From: Purpureocillium takamizusanense
Lineage: Eukaryota > Ascomycota > Sordariomycetes > Hypocreales > Ophiocordycipitaceae
DNA: 64,000 nucleotides
Direction of reading: 5' to 3'
Assembly: GCF_022605165.1 (NCBI RefSeq)
Contig: NC_063076.1
Span: 186,001-250,000 of the forward strand
A program made the translations under genes and the position numbers. Below the pieces are notes generated by a model. The model was not told the DNA's origin, searched no databases, and saw only the letters and a program-made list of their open reading frames with translations. Each line of letters begins with the position of its first letter. The stretch's first letter is position 1. This document shows, piece by piece, positions 11,822 through 28,382 of this stretch.

Positions 11822-13507
11822 ATGATCCTTCACGCTTCCCTGGGAACCATCTCCAGCGTTTTAGCACCTTTTGCGAGCTCCATCGCCGGCAATGCCACCC
11901 GCAGCACCCCTCCAATCGCCCTGTCCGGCATCGGATCCATCTCGGGGACCCAGGTCACCCAAACGTTGAGCGGCCACGCACTGCCTCGCCCCGTCGATGC
12001 GTGGCTCGGCGTAGACTATGCCATCCAGCCCGTGGGCGAGAACCGTTTCCGACCCGTTCAAGGCGCGCCGGCGCCGTTCTCTGGCGTTCGGAGCGCCGAA
12101 CGGTACGGACCAGCTTGCGTCCAGGATCCCGCGCACGTCGACTTGCACGAACAGGACGAGGCTTGCCTCAACTTCAATGTGTATCGGCCCGCAGACGTGC
12201 CCTTGAGGCAAAAGCTACCGACACTTGTGTGGATCCACGGAGGGGGCTTCGTGCTGTACTCGGCGCAGTCCATGGACGGCGCGTCGTTCGTGGCGTCGTC
12301 CCGCGAGCCGCTCATGGTCGTGACGTTCAACTATCGCCTCAACTCCTTTGGCTTCCTCCCGAGTAAGCTTTTCGAGCGGCAGGGCCTCCTGAACCTCGGC
12401 CTGCGGGACCAAACGTTCTTTCTCGAATTCCTACAAGATCACCTATCGGAGTTTGGCGGCGATGCCGAGCAAATCACCCTGGGCGGGCTTTCGGCCGGGG
12501 CCCATTCCACGGCGTTTCAGTACTTTCACAACTACGGCACCGGCAGAGGCAAACCGCTTTTCGCGAGAGCGTTCATGCAGTCTGGAGCGGCCACGGCCCG
12601 AGCGTTTCCGTCAGTCGACTACCCGCGCTACAAGAGCGATTTTGCCAGTCTCATGAGCCACATTGGATGCGCCACCAATGTCAGTGACGACGAGCAACTC
12701 AGCTGTCTCCGCAAGGCGCCCGCCCGAGACATTGAACAGATCACGTCGGAGATCTATGCAGAGGCAGAGCCCAATCTCAACTGGCCGTGGCAGCCTGCGT
12801 TGGGCGGCGCGCTCCTCGAGCACGCGGGCTCACGATCGCTCACCGAGGGCACCTTTCACCACCTCCCGCTGGTGACGAGCCATACGACCGACGAAGGCAA
12901 GCTATATACCCCGGGACACCTGCAGACAAATGACGACTTCATCGAGTTTTGGCATCGCATGAGCCCCGGGCTGAACAGAACCGACCTCGCCATCTTGAAC
13001 GAGCTGTACCCGGATCCCATAGCGCACCCCGAGTCCGCTTGGTCAGGCTCCCCAAACAGCACCCAATACAATCGTCTCTCGGCGTCGTGGTCGGACATGG
13101 CCTACATTTGCCCCAGCCGGCAGACGGCGCAGCACACGTCCCGTGCGGGCGTGCCGACGTGGAGGCTACGCTTCAACACACCCGCAGACCCCTTGAACGC
13201 GCAATCGTGGAAGGGCATCCCGCACGCATCCGACAGGTCCTACCTGTGGAACGATCCTAGCCTGCCGTTCAAGGAGACGGCGAGGCTCTATCACGCATAC
13301 ATGGCAAGCTTCGTGGCCACCGGGGACCCCAACAAGCTGCGAGAGAGCGACGCCGTGGAGTGGCCTTTGTACGAGGCAGACAGTGCCAGTGGGCCGAGCC
13401 AGGTCGTCGTGAACCCCGGGTCGGTGGATGTGGAAAAGGACGAGATGAGGATCAGGCAGTGTGAGTTTTGGAACGACATCGACAGGGCACACCGGCTGAA
13501 CAAATAG
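11822..13507 (+). CDS. Secreted type-B carboxylesterase / lipase
   Basis: Single-exon gene for a 561-residue alpha/beta-hydrolase of the carboxylesterase type B (COesterase) family. The start at 11822 (MILHASLG) gives a hydrophobic N-terminus that fits a signal peptide; the frame is open further upstream without a better ATG. The oxyanion-hole motif VWIHGGGFVL and the nucleophile elbow GGLSAGAHS (Ser224) are intact. The family sequence FNYRLNSFGFLPS precedes the elbow, and Cys pairs match the usual disulfides. GIPHASDRSYLW near the C-terminus probably carries the catalytic His. It should hydrolyse carboxylic esters or lipids outside the cell, and could serve the neighbouring uptake and catabolic genes; this link is inferred. 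Confidence 0.93.
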   Translation: MILHASLGTISSVLAPFASSIAGNATRSTPPIALSGIGSISGTQVTQTLSGHALPRPVDAWLGVDYAIQPVGENRFRPVQGAPAPFSGVRSAERYGPACVQDPAHVDLHEQDEACLNFNVYRPADVPLRQKLPTLVWIHGGGFVLYSAQSMDGASFVASSREPLMVVTFNYRLNSFGFLPSKLFERQGLLNLGLRDQTFFLEFLQDHLSEFGGDAEQITLGGLSAGAHSTAFQYFHNYGTGRGKPLFARAFMQSGAATARAFPSVDYPRYKSDFASLMSHIGCATNVSDDEQLSCLRKAPARDIEQITSEIYAEAEPNLNWPWQPALGGALLEHAGSRSLTEGTFHHLPLVTSHTTDEGKLYTPGHLQTNDDFIEFWHRMSPGLNRTDLAILNELYPDPIAHPESAWSGSPNSTQYNRLSASWSDMAYICPSRQTAQHTSRAGVPTWRLRFNTPADPLNAQSWKGIPHASDRSYLWNDPSLPFKETARLYHAYMASFVATGDPNKLRESDAVEWPLYEADSASGPSQVVVNPGSVDVEKDEMRIRQCEFWNDIDRAHRLNK

Positions 13508-13670
13508 AGATGACATATAGTTGATTGGTACTTTACACATGGTGTCACAACCGGGCCGCTCAGAGAGATTGTAATTGATGTTGAAAAGTCATCTATAAAG
13601 GATGTACATGATTTGAAGCGTCAAAGTTACAAGCAGGAAGAAGCTGTCGACGTCTAGGTAGTGCACCCGT

Positions 13671-19922
<6,252 letters not shown>

Positions 19923-21476
19923 TCACGACGGCAGCTTCAGGCCCAGCGCCCCTCGCAGCACCTGCATAAACTTCCAGACGTCCTCGAAGCGCGTGTACAG
20001 CGGGACGGGGGCGACGCGGATGACGTCGGGCTTCCTCTTGTCGCAGATGACGGCGTTGTCCTCGAGCGCCTGCGAGACGCGCTCGAGCAGGCCCTCGCGC
20101 AGCAGCACGCTCAGCTGCGTGCCCCGCTGCAGGGGGTCCGACGGGGTGATGATGCCGAAGAGCGGCTTCTCGCCCGCGGCCTGCTCGGCGAGCATCTGGT
20201 TGAGCAGGTGCTCCGCGTAGGCGGTGATGACGAGCGCCTTGCTCCGCAGGTCGGCCATGGTGGTCTTGTTGAAGACGGACAGCGCGGCGGACAGGCTCGC
20301 GAGGTCGATGGCGGACGGGTTGGACGCCTGGTAGCCGGCGGCGCCGGGCGTGGGCACAAACATGTTGTCCATGTTGAAGCGCACGCTCTTGTCGCCGCCG
20401 TACCAGCCCATGAGGCGCGGGCGGTACGTCGGGCGGCCGCCGTCCCCTGCCGCCCGCTCGACCTTGCCGTGCCGCTCGTGGACGTAGGCGCCGGCGATGG
20501 ACCCCGGGCCGGCGTTGATGTACTTGTACGTGCACCAGCAGGCAAAGTCGACGTCCCAGTCGTGCAGCTTGAGCTCGACGTTGCCGGCCGCGTGGGCGAG
20601 GTCCCAGCCGACGACGATGCCGCGCTCCCGGGCGTAGGCGGTGATGCGCGGCATGTCGAACAGCTGGCCCGAGTAGTACTGGATGCCGGGCAGCAGCAGC
20701 AGGGCCGTCTCGTCGGCGTGCTCGTCGATGGTGCGCAGCACCTTTTCCGTCGGGATCAGCGCGGTGCCGGCGTCGGGCTCGATCTTGACCATGCTCTTGT
20801 CCGGGTCGAGGCCGTGCCACACGACCTGGCTCTCGATGGCGTAGTGGTCGCTGGGGAAGGGCTTCCACTCGAGGATGATCTTGTGGCGCTTGGCGTCGGG
20901 CTTGTAGAAGCTGGCCATCATGAGGTGCAGGTTGATGGTGAGCGTGTTCATGACCACAATCTCGTGCGGGGACGCGCCCACGAGGTCGGCCGACTTGTTG
21001 GCGCAGTCCTCGGCCATGTCCTGCCACTGGGCGAGCGGCGAGTCGGCCATGTCGGTGAAGTGGCCGTTGACGCCGATGGACGCCCACGTCTCGAGCTGCG
21101 CGTCGAGGTGCTGCCGGACGGCCTTGGGCTGGGCGCCGAGCGAGTTGCCGACAAAGTACAGGCACTGCTCGTCGCCGTCGTCTGCTGCGGCGGCGCCATG
21201 GCCATTGACGGCGTTGGTGGTGGTGAATTGAGCTGGATTGAGGTTCGTGTGAGCTTGACGCGGCCACGTCGGGCAGGGTGTGAACTCACGAGGCAGCTTG
21301 CCGTTGAGGGCCTTCTTCTTCAGCGACGCCTTGGTCGGCAGGATGAAGTCGTCGCGCAGGTGCCGCAGCTTATCCTGGCCGTCCATGTGCTGCGCAAAGG
21401 CGATGGAGTTGGCGTCGGGCGGGAACTTGACGGCCGCGCCGCCGCGAAGCCGCCGTACACAGGCGTCAAAGTCCAT
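19923..21476 (-). CDS. BNA5: Kynureninase
   Basis: PLP enzyme cleaving kynurenine / 3-hydroxykynurenine to (hydroxy)anthranilate plus alanine, part of tryptophan-to-NAD synthesis in the cytosol. Motifs along the protein: FPPDANSIAFAQHMD, the N-terminal signature YFVGNSLGAQPKAVR, the DLAHAAGNVEL segment, and CTYKYINAGPG carrying the PLP-binding Lys. A 57-nt intron (21233-21289, donor GTGAGT) is likely just after KLPR; its length keeps frame, so retention would insert 19 residues. Spliced length is 498. The start at 21476 (MDFDAC) matches the family start, but the frame is open 67 codons further to 21677. It is divergent from indoleamine dioxygenase, the first enzyme of the same pathway. Confidence 0.96.
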   Translation of the reverse strand: MDFDACVRRLRGGAAVKFPPDANSIAFAQHMDGQDKLRHLRDDFILPTKASLKKKALNGKLPREFTPCPTWPRQAHTNLNPAQFTTTNAVNGHGAAAADDGDEQCLYFVGNSLGAQPKAVRQHLDAQLETWASIGVNGHFTDMADSPLAQWQDMAEDCANKSADLVGASPHEIVVMNTLTINLHLMMASFYKPDAKRHKIILEWKPFPSDHYAIESQVVWHGLDPDKSMVKIEPDAGTALIPTEKVLRTIDEHADETALLLLPGIQYYSGQLFDMPRITAYARERGIVVGWDLAHAAGNVELKLHDWDVDFACWCTYKYINAGPGSIAGAYVHERHGKVERAAGDGGRPTYRPRLMGWYGGDKSVRFNMDNMFVPTPGAAGYQASNPSAIDLASLSAALSVFNKTTMADLRSKALVITAYAEHLLNQMLAEQAAGEKPLFGIITPSDPLQRGTQLSVLLREGLLERVSQALEDNAVICDKRKPDVIRVAPVPLYTRFEDVWKFMQVLRGALGLKLPS

Positions 21477-22597
21477 GGTCGCGGGTGCTGCTGCTGCTGC
21501 AGGTGAGTTCACGTTCGATGCCGATGTCGAGTGCCGGCCGATGGTCGGCGAGGGAAACGAGGCGTCAAAGATGACGGCTGGCGAAGGCGTGAATGGCAGC
21601 GAGACGGACCGTCTGATGCGAGAGCGAGAATGGGCGAGCAGAGGAGATGACAAGTGTCGCAATGTCGAGGCCATCACGGGCCGTCCGTCGACACCACTTT
21701 ATAATAGCAGAGTAAGCTTGCTTGCTTGCCCACCTCCCCCAGTCTGCTGGCCAAATGTTTGAGCAACCCCTCCCCAAGTCCACATTTTTTTGAGTCGAGT
21801 TGCATTACCCCCGGTAGCGGCGCCCGCACCAGAGTGGACTGGGGCTGCAAGGCGCGGAGCTGGCGGTCGGCTTGTGCGTGGCGTCGGAACCTCAACTGCC
21901 AGCCGGCCCGTGTTTGATGAGGCTTCTTGAGGGCCTGACTGGCTTCCGGCACCCCGTGCTCGTATCCACCACAGTGGATGCGCATTGAAAAGCCCCGCGC
22001 GCTTCTCGGCAGCATTGTTGCGAGAATTGGTATCTTCCGAACATCCGCCTTCCGACCGCCGCGGCCAGCCGACGCGGGGCGCATCGTCCTGCGGCGCCAG
22101 ACCTGACTTGCCCCTTCTGGCACGCTGGAGCCGGATTGATTCGCAGGCCGGCCACGCGGACGAACCGCGGATGGCGCACATGTCGTCACCGTTTGAGCGA
22201 GCGTGACCCGCCCGTTCGCAGCCGGATCCAGGTCTCCCCGGCCCCCATCCCCCATCCTCCCCCTTCGGATGCTCAACGGCGCGGATGTGCATGGGGGTGG
22301 GCGGATGTCATGGGCGTGCCGGATGTCGTGGGCGTGCCGGATGACGGGAGACGGGCGTGATGGCGGAGTCTCTGTTTTTCTCTTCGCGTTGTGTAAGATG
22401 GCCCCTGGAAGGCGGTTGCCAGAACTGACAAACACCGGTCCACGCGCTCTCGGCTGGCCTCAACATGACATGGCCCGCTCGCCTATATTACCCCTTCTTC
22501 CCGTTGTGAGGTAGACGTGCAAAGGTCCGTCATTCTCTTCACCGCAGCGTGGTTCTTCAGAGTCCATCGTCTTCGTTCCATTCGAGAAACCCAGACA
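21477..22597. promoter_or_regulatory. Shared divergent promoter region of kynureninase and indoleamine dioxygenase
   Basis: 1.1 kb between the two start codons. On the kynureninase side TATTATAAAG lies at about 21700-21710. On the dioxygenase side a CCTATATTACC element lies near 22480-22490. Between them an 18-bp unit, GTCATGGGCGTGCCGGAT, occurs twice in tandem with one change (about 22307-22345), which could be paired regulator sites. Co-regulation of the two pathway genes is inferred from the layout. Confidence 0.55.
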
Positions 22598-23928
22598 ATG
22601 TCGCCACATGCCGTCCCCGAAGGCGGCCCCGGCGTCGACCTGTCCAAGTTTGGCGTCACCGCGAATGCCTTCCTCCCAGACAGAAGCCCGCTGAGGGCCC
22701 TCCCGGACCCCTACTACGAACCGTGGGAGCTCGTCGCCCAGCATCTCCCAGCCCTCATCGAGGCTGGACGCATCCGAGACTCCATTGCCCAGCTGCCCGT
22801 CCTCTCCACAGACCGGCTCAGGTCCGAGGCCGAGTGGCGGCGGGCATACGCGTTGCTTTGCTTCCTCACGCACGCTCACGTTTGGGGCGGCGAGAAGCCT
22901 GAAGAGGTAGGACCCGGCAGCAACCACCTCTCATGTATCACGCGACACACCCCTTGGCTGACTCTGCGCAGATTCTGCCCCCACAGATTACGCTGCCCTT
23001 CCTGAGGGTGGCCGAGCATCTCGAGCTGCCGCCTGTGCTCACGTACGCCGGCGCCAACTTGTGGAACTTTACCTGCGCGGGCGACGACTTCACCCAGCTG
23101 GACGACCTCAGCCTCCTCTTCTCCTTCACCGGCACCGAGTCGGAGTCGTGGTTCCTGCTCATCAGCGTCGCCATGGAGGCCAAGGCCGCCGGCATCCTGC
23201 AAACCATGATGGAGGCCCTCGAGGCCGTCAAGACGCGCGACTACGACGTCGTCAGCGACGCCCTCGGCCAGCTGCGCGGCTGCATCCAGGGGGTCAGCGC
23301 CCTGCTCGAACGCATGTACGAAAAGTGCGACCCCATGACCTTTTACCACCACATCCGCCCGTTCCTGGCCGGCAGCATGAGCATGGAGGCGGCCGGCCTG
23401 CCGCGGGGCGTCTTCTACGACGAGGGCGACGGCAAGGGCGCGTGGCGGCAGCTCCGCGGCGGCAGCAACGGCCAGAGCTCGCTCATCCAGTTCTTCGACG
23501 TCGTCCTCGGCGTGGAGCACAACACGCACGGCGCCGCCGGGCAGAAGAGCTACCACGACGAGGTGCGCGAGTACATGCCGGGCCCGCATCGGCGCTTCCT
23601 CGTGCACGCCGCCAGGGCCGGCAGCATCCGCGAGCTGGCCATGGTCCCGCCCGCGACCGAGGCCCAGCGGCGGCTGCGCGACGCCTACACCGCGGCGACC
23701 GAGGCCCTGAGCAGCTTCCGCAACAAGCACATCCAGATCGTGACGCGATACATCATCCTGCCGTCCAAGCAGCCGTGGCAGGGGCCCAAGAGGCGGCAGA
23801 ACCTCGCCAGCTCGTCGTCGCAGCGCAACGGCGACGAGGAGCTGACGGGCACGGGCGGCACGATGCTGGTCCCCTTTCTCAAGAAGGCCCGGGACGAGAC
23901 GAATCATGCGGGAAAGCTAGGGCGATAG
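22598..23928 (+). CDS. BNA2: Indoleamine 2,3-dioxygenase
   Basis: Heme dioxygenase opening the indole ring of tryptophan to N-formylkynurenine, first step of the kynurenine route to NAD. 421 residues in two exons, 22598-22906 and 22972-23928. The 65-nt intron (donor GTAGGA, acceptor GCGCAG) joins VWGGEKPEE to ILPPQITLPFLRVA in frame. Recognisable segments are LPFLRVAEHLELPPVLTYA, LLFSFTGTESESWFLLISV and FFDVVLGVEHN. The C-terminal FRNKHIQIVTRYII carries the probable proximal heme His. No targeting signal, so cytosolic. The C-terminus has a Ser/Gly-rich tail. Adjacent to and divergent from kynureninase. Confidence 0.96.
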
Positions 23929-24602
23929 AGGCGCCATGATTTCGAGCGGTTCTGTGCTGAGCGATTCTTTCATTTCGTTTAGCCTGCTAGATTGTACATA
24001 AAACGATAGCGACGACGGAACTGACAGACGGGGGCCTGGCGCCTGGCCGAAGCGTGCGGATTGGTTTCCCGCTCGGCAATCCCAAGACGGTCCAAGAATT
24101 CAACCGATTGGAATGGAGCATTGTACCTTGCACTGTGGCAGTCAAAATGCGTCGCAAGAATTGGATGCAGTACTGTGTTTCCACACTGTGTTTAATGCAG
24201 GTTCATCGTTGCGATGAACACGTGTTGGTGACCTGGTCCTGGAAGTCTTGATCTGTCCCCAGAGGACGCCGCAGCTGTGCCTGAGGCCGCAACAGTAAAA
24301 GCCATCCACACCGGACATCTACCCCACTCTGCACTTCGCCTCGCCAACCTCATCCCACGTCGGCCATCACAAGTCGCCCTCGCACAGCAATCTCAACCTG
24401 ATTCTCCATCCACCACGTACACCGTATTATCAACGCAATGCTCAAAACCGCACCAACGCCGCGAATAAAACCGGCCCCTGATGTCCAATGCCAACACCAA
24501 CGCCAAAATCAGCAACGCCGCCCAATATCATACGAAACAAGTCATGAGGCATCTCGGGTGGCCTTGGGCATCAAGCTGCGGAACCCTCGTTGAGCCATAG
24601 CG
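23929..24602. other. Intergenic region between convergent genes
   Basis: About 670 bases holding the 3' ends of the dioxygenase and of the hypothetical gene on the opposite strand. No coding or structural feature recognised. Confidence 0.4.
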
Positions 24603-25373
24603 CTAACCCGCACCGTCGAATGGGCTACCTTCTGCCCACTGCGCGTCCGCCGGTTTACCATCGCTTTCGAATCCCCAGCCTTGTCCGTTTGTGGCGAGAG
24701 GGTCGTGGAGATTGAGTGTGACGCACTCGCAGCAAGCGCAGAACGTGGCATCCGTGAAGAGTGGCGCCCGGCTGTTGTCAGTCCCACCATGAGTCGGGAA
24801 TGGGTTCCTCGACGACAGCGATCGGTCAAGTTCGCGATCAAAGTCCACCGCGGGGACTCTCATGGTCTCGTTGTCAAGTCTGCTTTCGTCCCAGGCGCCA
24901 ATTTCTGCGATGCGAGGATTGGCGGCTTGACCTGGCCTGCGGCGTCCACGTCCCTGCCGAACTTGAGCGTTACGATGCGGATTGCCCCGCACCAACGGCT
25001 GGCCTAGTGCATCGACCGTTGACGACTCCTGGCCCGAGGGGGCGTCGAATGGGAAGACGTCGTCATCAGCGGATGCCGTCGATTCTTCATCAAACAAGAC
25101 GAAGTCGCGCGTGTACTGGGTATCGCGTGACGAACCGGGCCCCACGCTGGGATGACCGACGACACTGGGCCAACCCGCGGGGTCATCTGCAACTGCGTCC
25201 GGTGCGTCTCCTTCAGGTCCAAAGTATCCCTGACTCGGGTTTTCGACGTCGGCTTGCCCATACTGAGGCGAGTTGGTCGGCCAATATCCTTGGGCGGGTA
25301 ACGACGGCGGAGATGGCGACCCCCCTACGACCCAACCCTCCTCGTTCACCTCCACCATCGGGTCAGCGTGCAT
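24603..25373 (-). CDS. Hypothetical acidic low-complexity protein
   Basis: Unrecognised gene, 256 residues if started at 25373 (MHADPMVEV); an internal Met at 25358 is an alternative and the frame is open to 25607. The sequence reads like real protein: acidic and Gly/Pro/Gln-rich, with aromatic-containing spaced motifs (GYWPTNSPQYGQ, SQGYFGPEGDAP, DFVLFDEESTASADDD) and GC-leaning codons. A basic patch QGRGRRRPGQ is followed by CACCECV near the end, which might bind metal. No signal peptide or membrane segment is seen. Composition suggests a largely disordered, perhaps nuclear, protein. No function is proposed; more exons may exist. Confidence 0.5.
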   Translation of the reverse strand: MHADPMVEVNEEGWVVGGSPSPPSLPAQGYWPTNSPQYGQADVENPSQGYFGPEGDAPDAVADDPAGWPSVVGHPSVGPGSSRDTQYTRDFVLFDEESTASADDDVFPFDAPSGQESSTVDALGQPLVRGNPHRNAQVRQGRGRRRPGQAANPRIAEIGAWDESRLDNETMRVPAVDFDRELDRSLSSRNPFPTHGGTDNSRAPLFTDATFCACCECVTLNLHDPLATNGQGWGFESDGKPADAQWAEGSPFDGAG

Positions 25374-27540
25374 CCGGACTGATGTGAAAGTGCGGCGACA
25401 ATGTGCATGGGTGTGCTCAACAGGGAGCAGGAAATGGCGACGACTGTTCGACAACGAGGCCGAACAAATCGGGGGGGTAGCGGCCGGGAAGGGGCCTATC
25501 AAGGTGTCGGAAGCCCGCCAGCATGCCAAGGCCAACTCCCAGTGATGAGGGACGTTTTGGATGGCTCTGTCTTTGGCAGATGAACCTGTCAGAGCAAAAA
25601 AAGACAAAAGGAGAGAGAGGAGAGGAGAGGAGGAGGCAGAGGTCGAGGGGGTGGGAGGTACTTATGATGGGGGAGGGCCGCGGGCCCACCCACCAATGGG
25701 CATCGACCCAGCCCAATCCTGCATATCGGGGGACTCTCGTCGCATGCTTCACCTAAACCTCGTGGAGTACCACGCCTGCAGGTCCTCGCGGTCGAGGAGG
25801 ATTCGGCCGACGCTGGTTGATCTCATCGCCCATGAGGGCGGCACATGCCTCCACTGTGATGGACTGATACGCCTTGCGTCCCTGCATGCTTGTGCAGCTT
25901 TGGGATGCAGCATCTCGGTTCTTGCCTTGCCGTCCGAGACTCCATCTGCCAAGGCCTTTGTGTTAGTCCCCTTGGTTCTTTGCCTGGTGTCTATTCATGT
26001 CACGCCAATGGCCATGTCTGTCGAGGGGCCCGCCTCCTCACGTAGCGTTTCCGGCGTATTTTGGTCGTGTGTCGTTCATCTTGGAGCCCGCTTTGGCCGA
26101 AGCCACCTCACTCGCTTTCTGTCCGTTTTGTTTGGCTATGAGCTGTCATGATGCGTTCCGCCTCGCTGTCAACGCCCCACCTCTGTTCTCTCTCCTCTTT
26201 CCCCCCGTTCTCCGACACGCTCGAAGTGTCGGATGAGGGCGATTACTCGGCCGGGGTCGCGGGTTCGACCCTGGGTCCTTTTAGTGGCTGCGCTGCTACC
26301 GCATGCTCTCGTCGATGCATGTTCGACGCGGCCAGACACGACGAGGGAAAAGAGAACTCGTCGCTGTCAGGCACGCGTAGGGTGTGCTATAGCCCCCGCG
26401 ACGCGCCTCCACCTCCACGGTTTGCTAGTTACGTCACACGTTGGCTGGCCCGCCATGACGGTCGCACAAGGACCCCGCGATGAGAAACACTGTGAAGCTG
26501 CGAGGAATAACCGGGCTGAGACGTGGTATCGATAAAGGCTGATGCGTGAAGCAGCCGCGATGGGGGTGCTGTGCTGCATCAAACGCAACGGCTGTCGGCT
26601 TATGCGCTGCTAGCCATCAACCTTGTTGTGCCTCTGGGTGTAGTTGGAGGCAACCCCAAATCGTCCACAAAATGCCTGCTTCTGGGCTGCAATGGCTCCT
26701 AGGTAGCACTCTACGGTAATAACGAGCCTAGTGTTGCACCTCGCGCGAAGCCCGGGCTACCTACCCGGGCTAGGTGCCGTTGCCTCGCGCGCAGGACGGC
26801 GGATCAACTACATGTACATGCCGTCCCATCCCAGACCAGGTACGTAGCTCTTCTTTGTACCTTTGTGCGAATACAAAGTACTACCTGTAGCAAGTGACTG
26901 CGAGCGAAGCACCGCGGGTGGGCTTACAAAGCGTGGTTATTTTCTGATACAAGAGGTCACTGGCTTAGTGGACAATGCCATGTAACCTCAACCCCAGCCT
27001 ATCATGAGCGTCATCCCGTCTTTGAGCCTCTGGGCGCCAATCCCTCGACGTTGCTTGGTGCCCGCCAACATCTGTCGTCTTGCACGAGTCATGGGCTCTT
27101 GCATTCACCATCCAGCTACAGGGCTGACACTTGTCTGCACGGGCGTCGACAACGAGCGCGCCCGCGTCGCGACATGTGGTGTATCGCACGTGCATGCATT
27201 CAGGCCCGAACGCCTGACTGGCGACATAGGCAGGGTCGGGCGCTGGCTGGCACGTAGCGGCCATGGCAGGCGCTCATGCGTCCCGGCGTGCGTGCATGCA
27301 GGGCAAGATGAGGAGCGTGAGGCGCCTTTTTTTTTACTGACCGGGGTGCTGCGGCGGTGAAGGACAGGCAGGGCAGTCCACGACTCCATGCACACGAGGC
27401 AGCAGCCGACAGACGGACACCCTGGGCGTGTCTCCCCCCTGTGAAGCCAGCCAGCCAGGCGAAAACGTAAAAAGCGCGATGCCACACGGGATGTATGTAT
27501 CGAGCTCAGCGTCCCGGGAGAACCAGCCGTGGCGACTGAC

Positions 27541-27567
27541 TGGATGATGATGATGCTGATGATGATG
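27541..27567. repeat. GAT-type trinucleotide microsatellite
   Basis: Imperfect tandem GAT/TGA trinucleotides with one CTG interruption. Confidence 0.8.
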
Positions 27568-27810
27568 CGTGGGCGACAACGCGACAACACAACTGCAAGC
27601 CACGAGCACCCACTCGTGTTCCCCCTTTTCCCTTTCCCTCGCTCGCTGCCGCCGTCGTCGTCGCCGCCGCCACCGCCGCTGCAGACATGCCCACAGGGGC
27701 AGCAGGCTGCACTCCGAGGCTTGACAGCAAAGGGGAGCAGGGCAGGAGAACGACCCGACGCCCCGGTCGTGGGAACTCGCGAACCAGCAGGAGAGGGGCG
27801 GGTGGACAAC

Positions 27811-27860
27811 CAGACAGCCAGCCAGCCAGACAGCAGACAGACAGACAGACAGACAGACGC
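27811..27860. repeat. CAGA/CAGC tetranucleotide microsatellite
   Basis: Tandem CAGC then CAGA units; the clean CAGA part covers about 27832-27858. Confidence 0.85.
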
Positions 27861-28243
27861 AGGGCAGAGTCCGGGGCTGGTGAGCGGTCGGCAGCCCAGG
27901 CCCGCAAGCCACTACACACCTTGCGGCCCATACACGTGCATACACACAGAGCTCTCCTCCGGCCGTTTTTCTTCCCGCACGTTGCCTTTCCAAGGCGCGA
28001 CGGCGCCGGCATGTCCCGGGCAGGGACAACGCGATCCCGTGCAAAGAGCGGCGGCCCTGTCTCTAATTCGCCAGGCAGAGCCGGCCGTCAGAGCAGGCAG
28101 GGCGATGGCGACCGCACCCTCGCTCGATCCAATGAGGCATGGGCCATGCAAGTCGACGGCCCCGTTCTGCCAGCAGCGGCGGCGCAGGGCCTATGTATCC
28201 TGTACCTTTTCGAGAACACGGCTGCCGGGGGTGGTCGCGGCTT

Positions 28244-28256
28244 GGGGGGGGGGGGG
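28244..28256. repeat. G13 homopolymer
   Basis: Thirteen consecutive G residues, an unusual run for this genome and a likely site of length error. Confidence 0.9.
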
Positions 28257-28347
28257 CAAGAAGATGCGTCGCGCAGACGCCCCGACGTCTCTTGACTCAT
28301 CGCGGCGGCGGTGTTTGGCCCGACAAGCAGTAGTGGACCCGGCGAAT

Positions 28348-28382
28348 AGAAGAAGAAGGAGAAGAAGAAGGAGAAGAAGAAA
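28348..28382. repeat. AGA/GAG purine microsatellite
   Basis: Tandem AGA/AGG trinucleotides making a pure-purine strand of about 35 bases. Confidence 0.85.

Noticed and set aside
22876..23907. 343-codon minus-strand open frame opposite indoleamine dioxygenase
   Set aside because: Antisense shadow of the dioxygenase exon.
25561..26151. 196-codon plus-strand open frame
   Set aside because: Begins in purine simple sequence and lacks motifs, signal or splice support.
26240..26290. tRNA-like T arm (CGGGTTCGACCC) in the gene-poor region
   Set aside because: No D arm, anticodon stem or pairing acceptor stem can be placed at the right distance.
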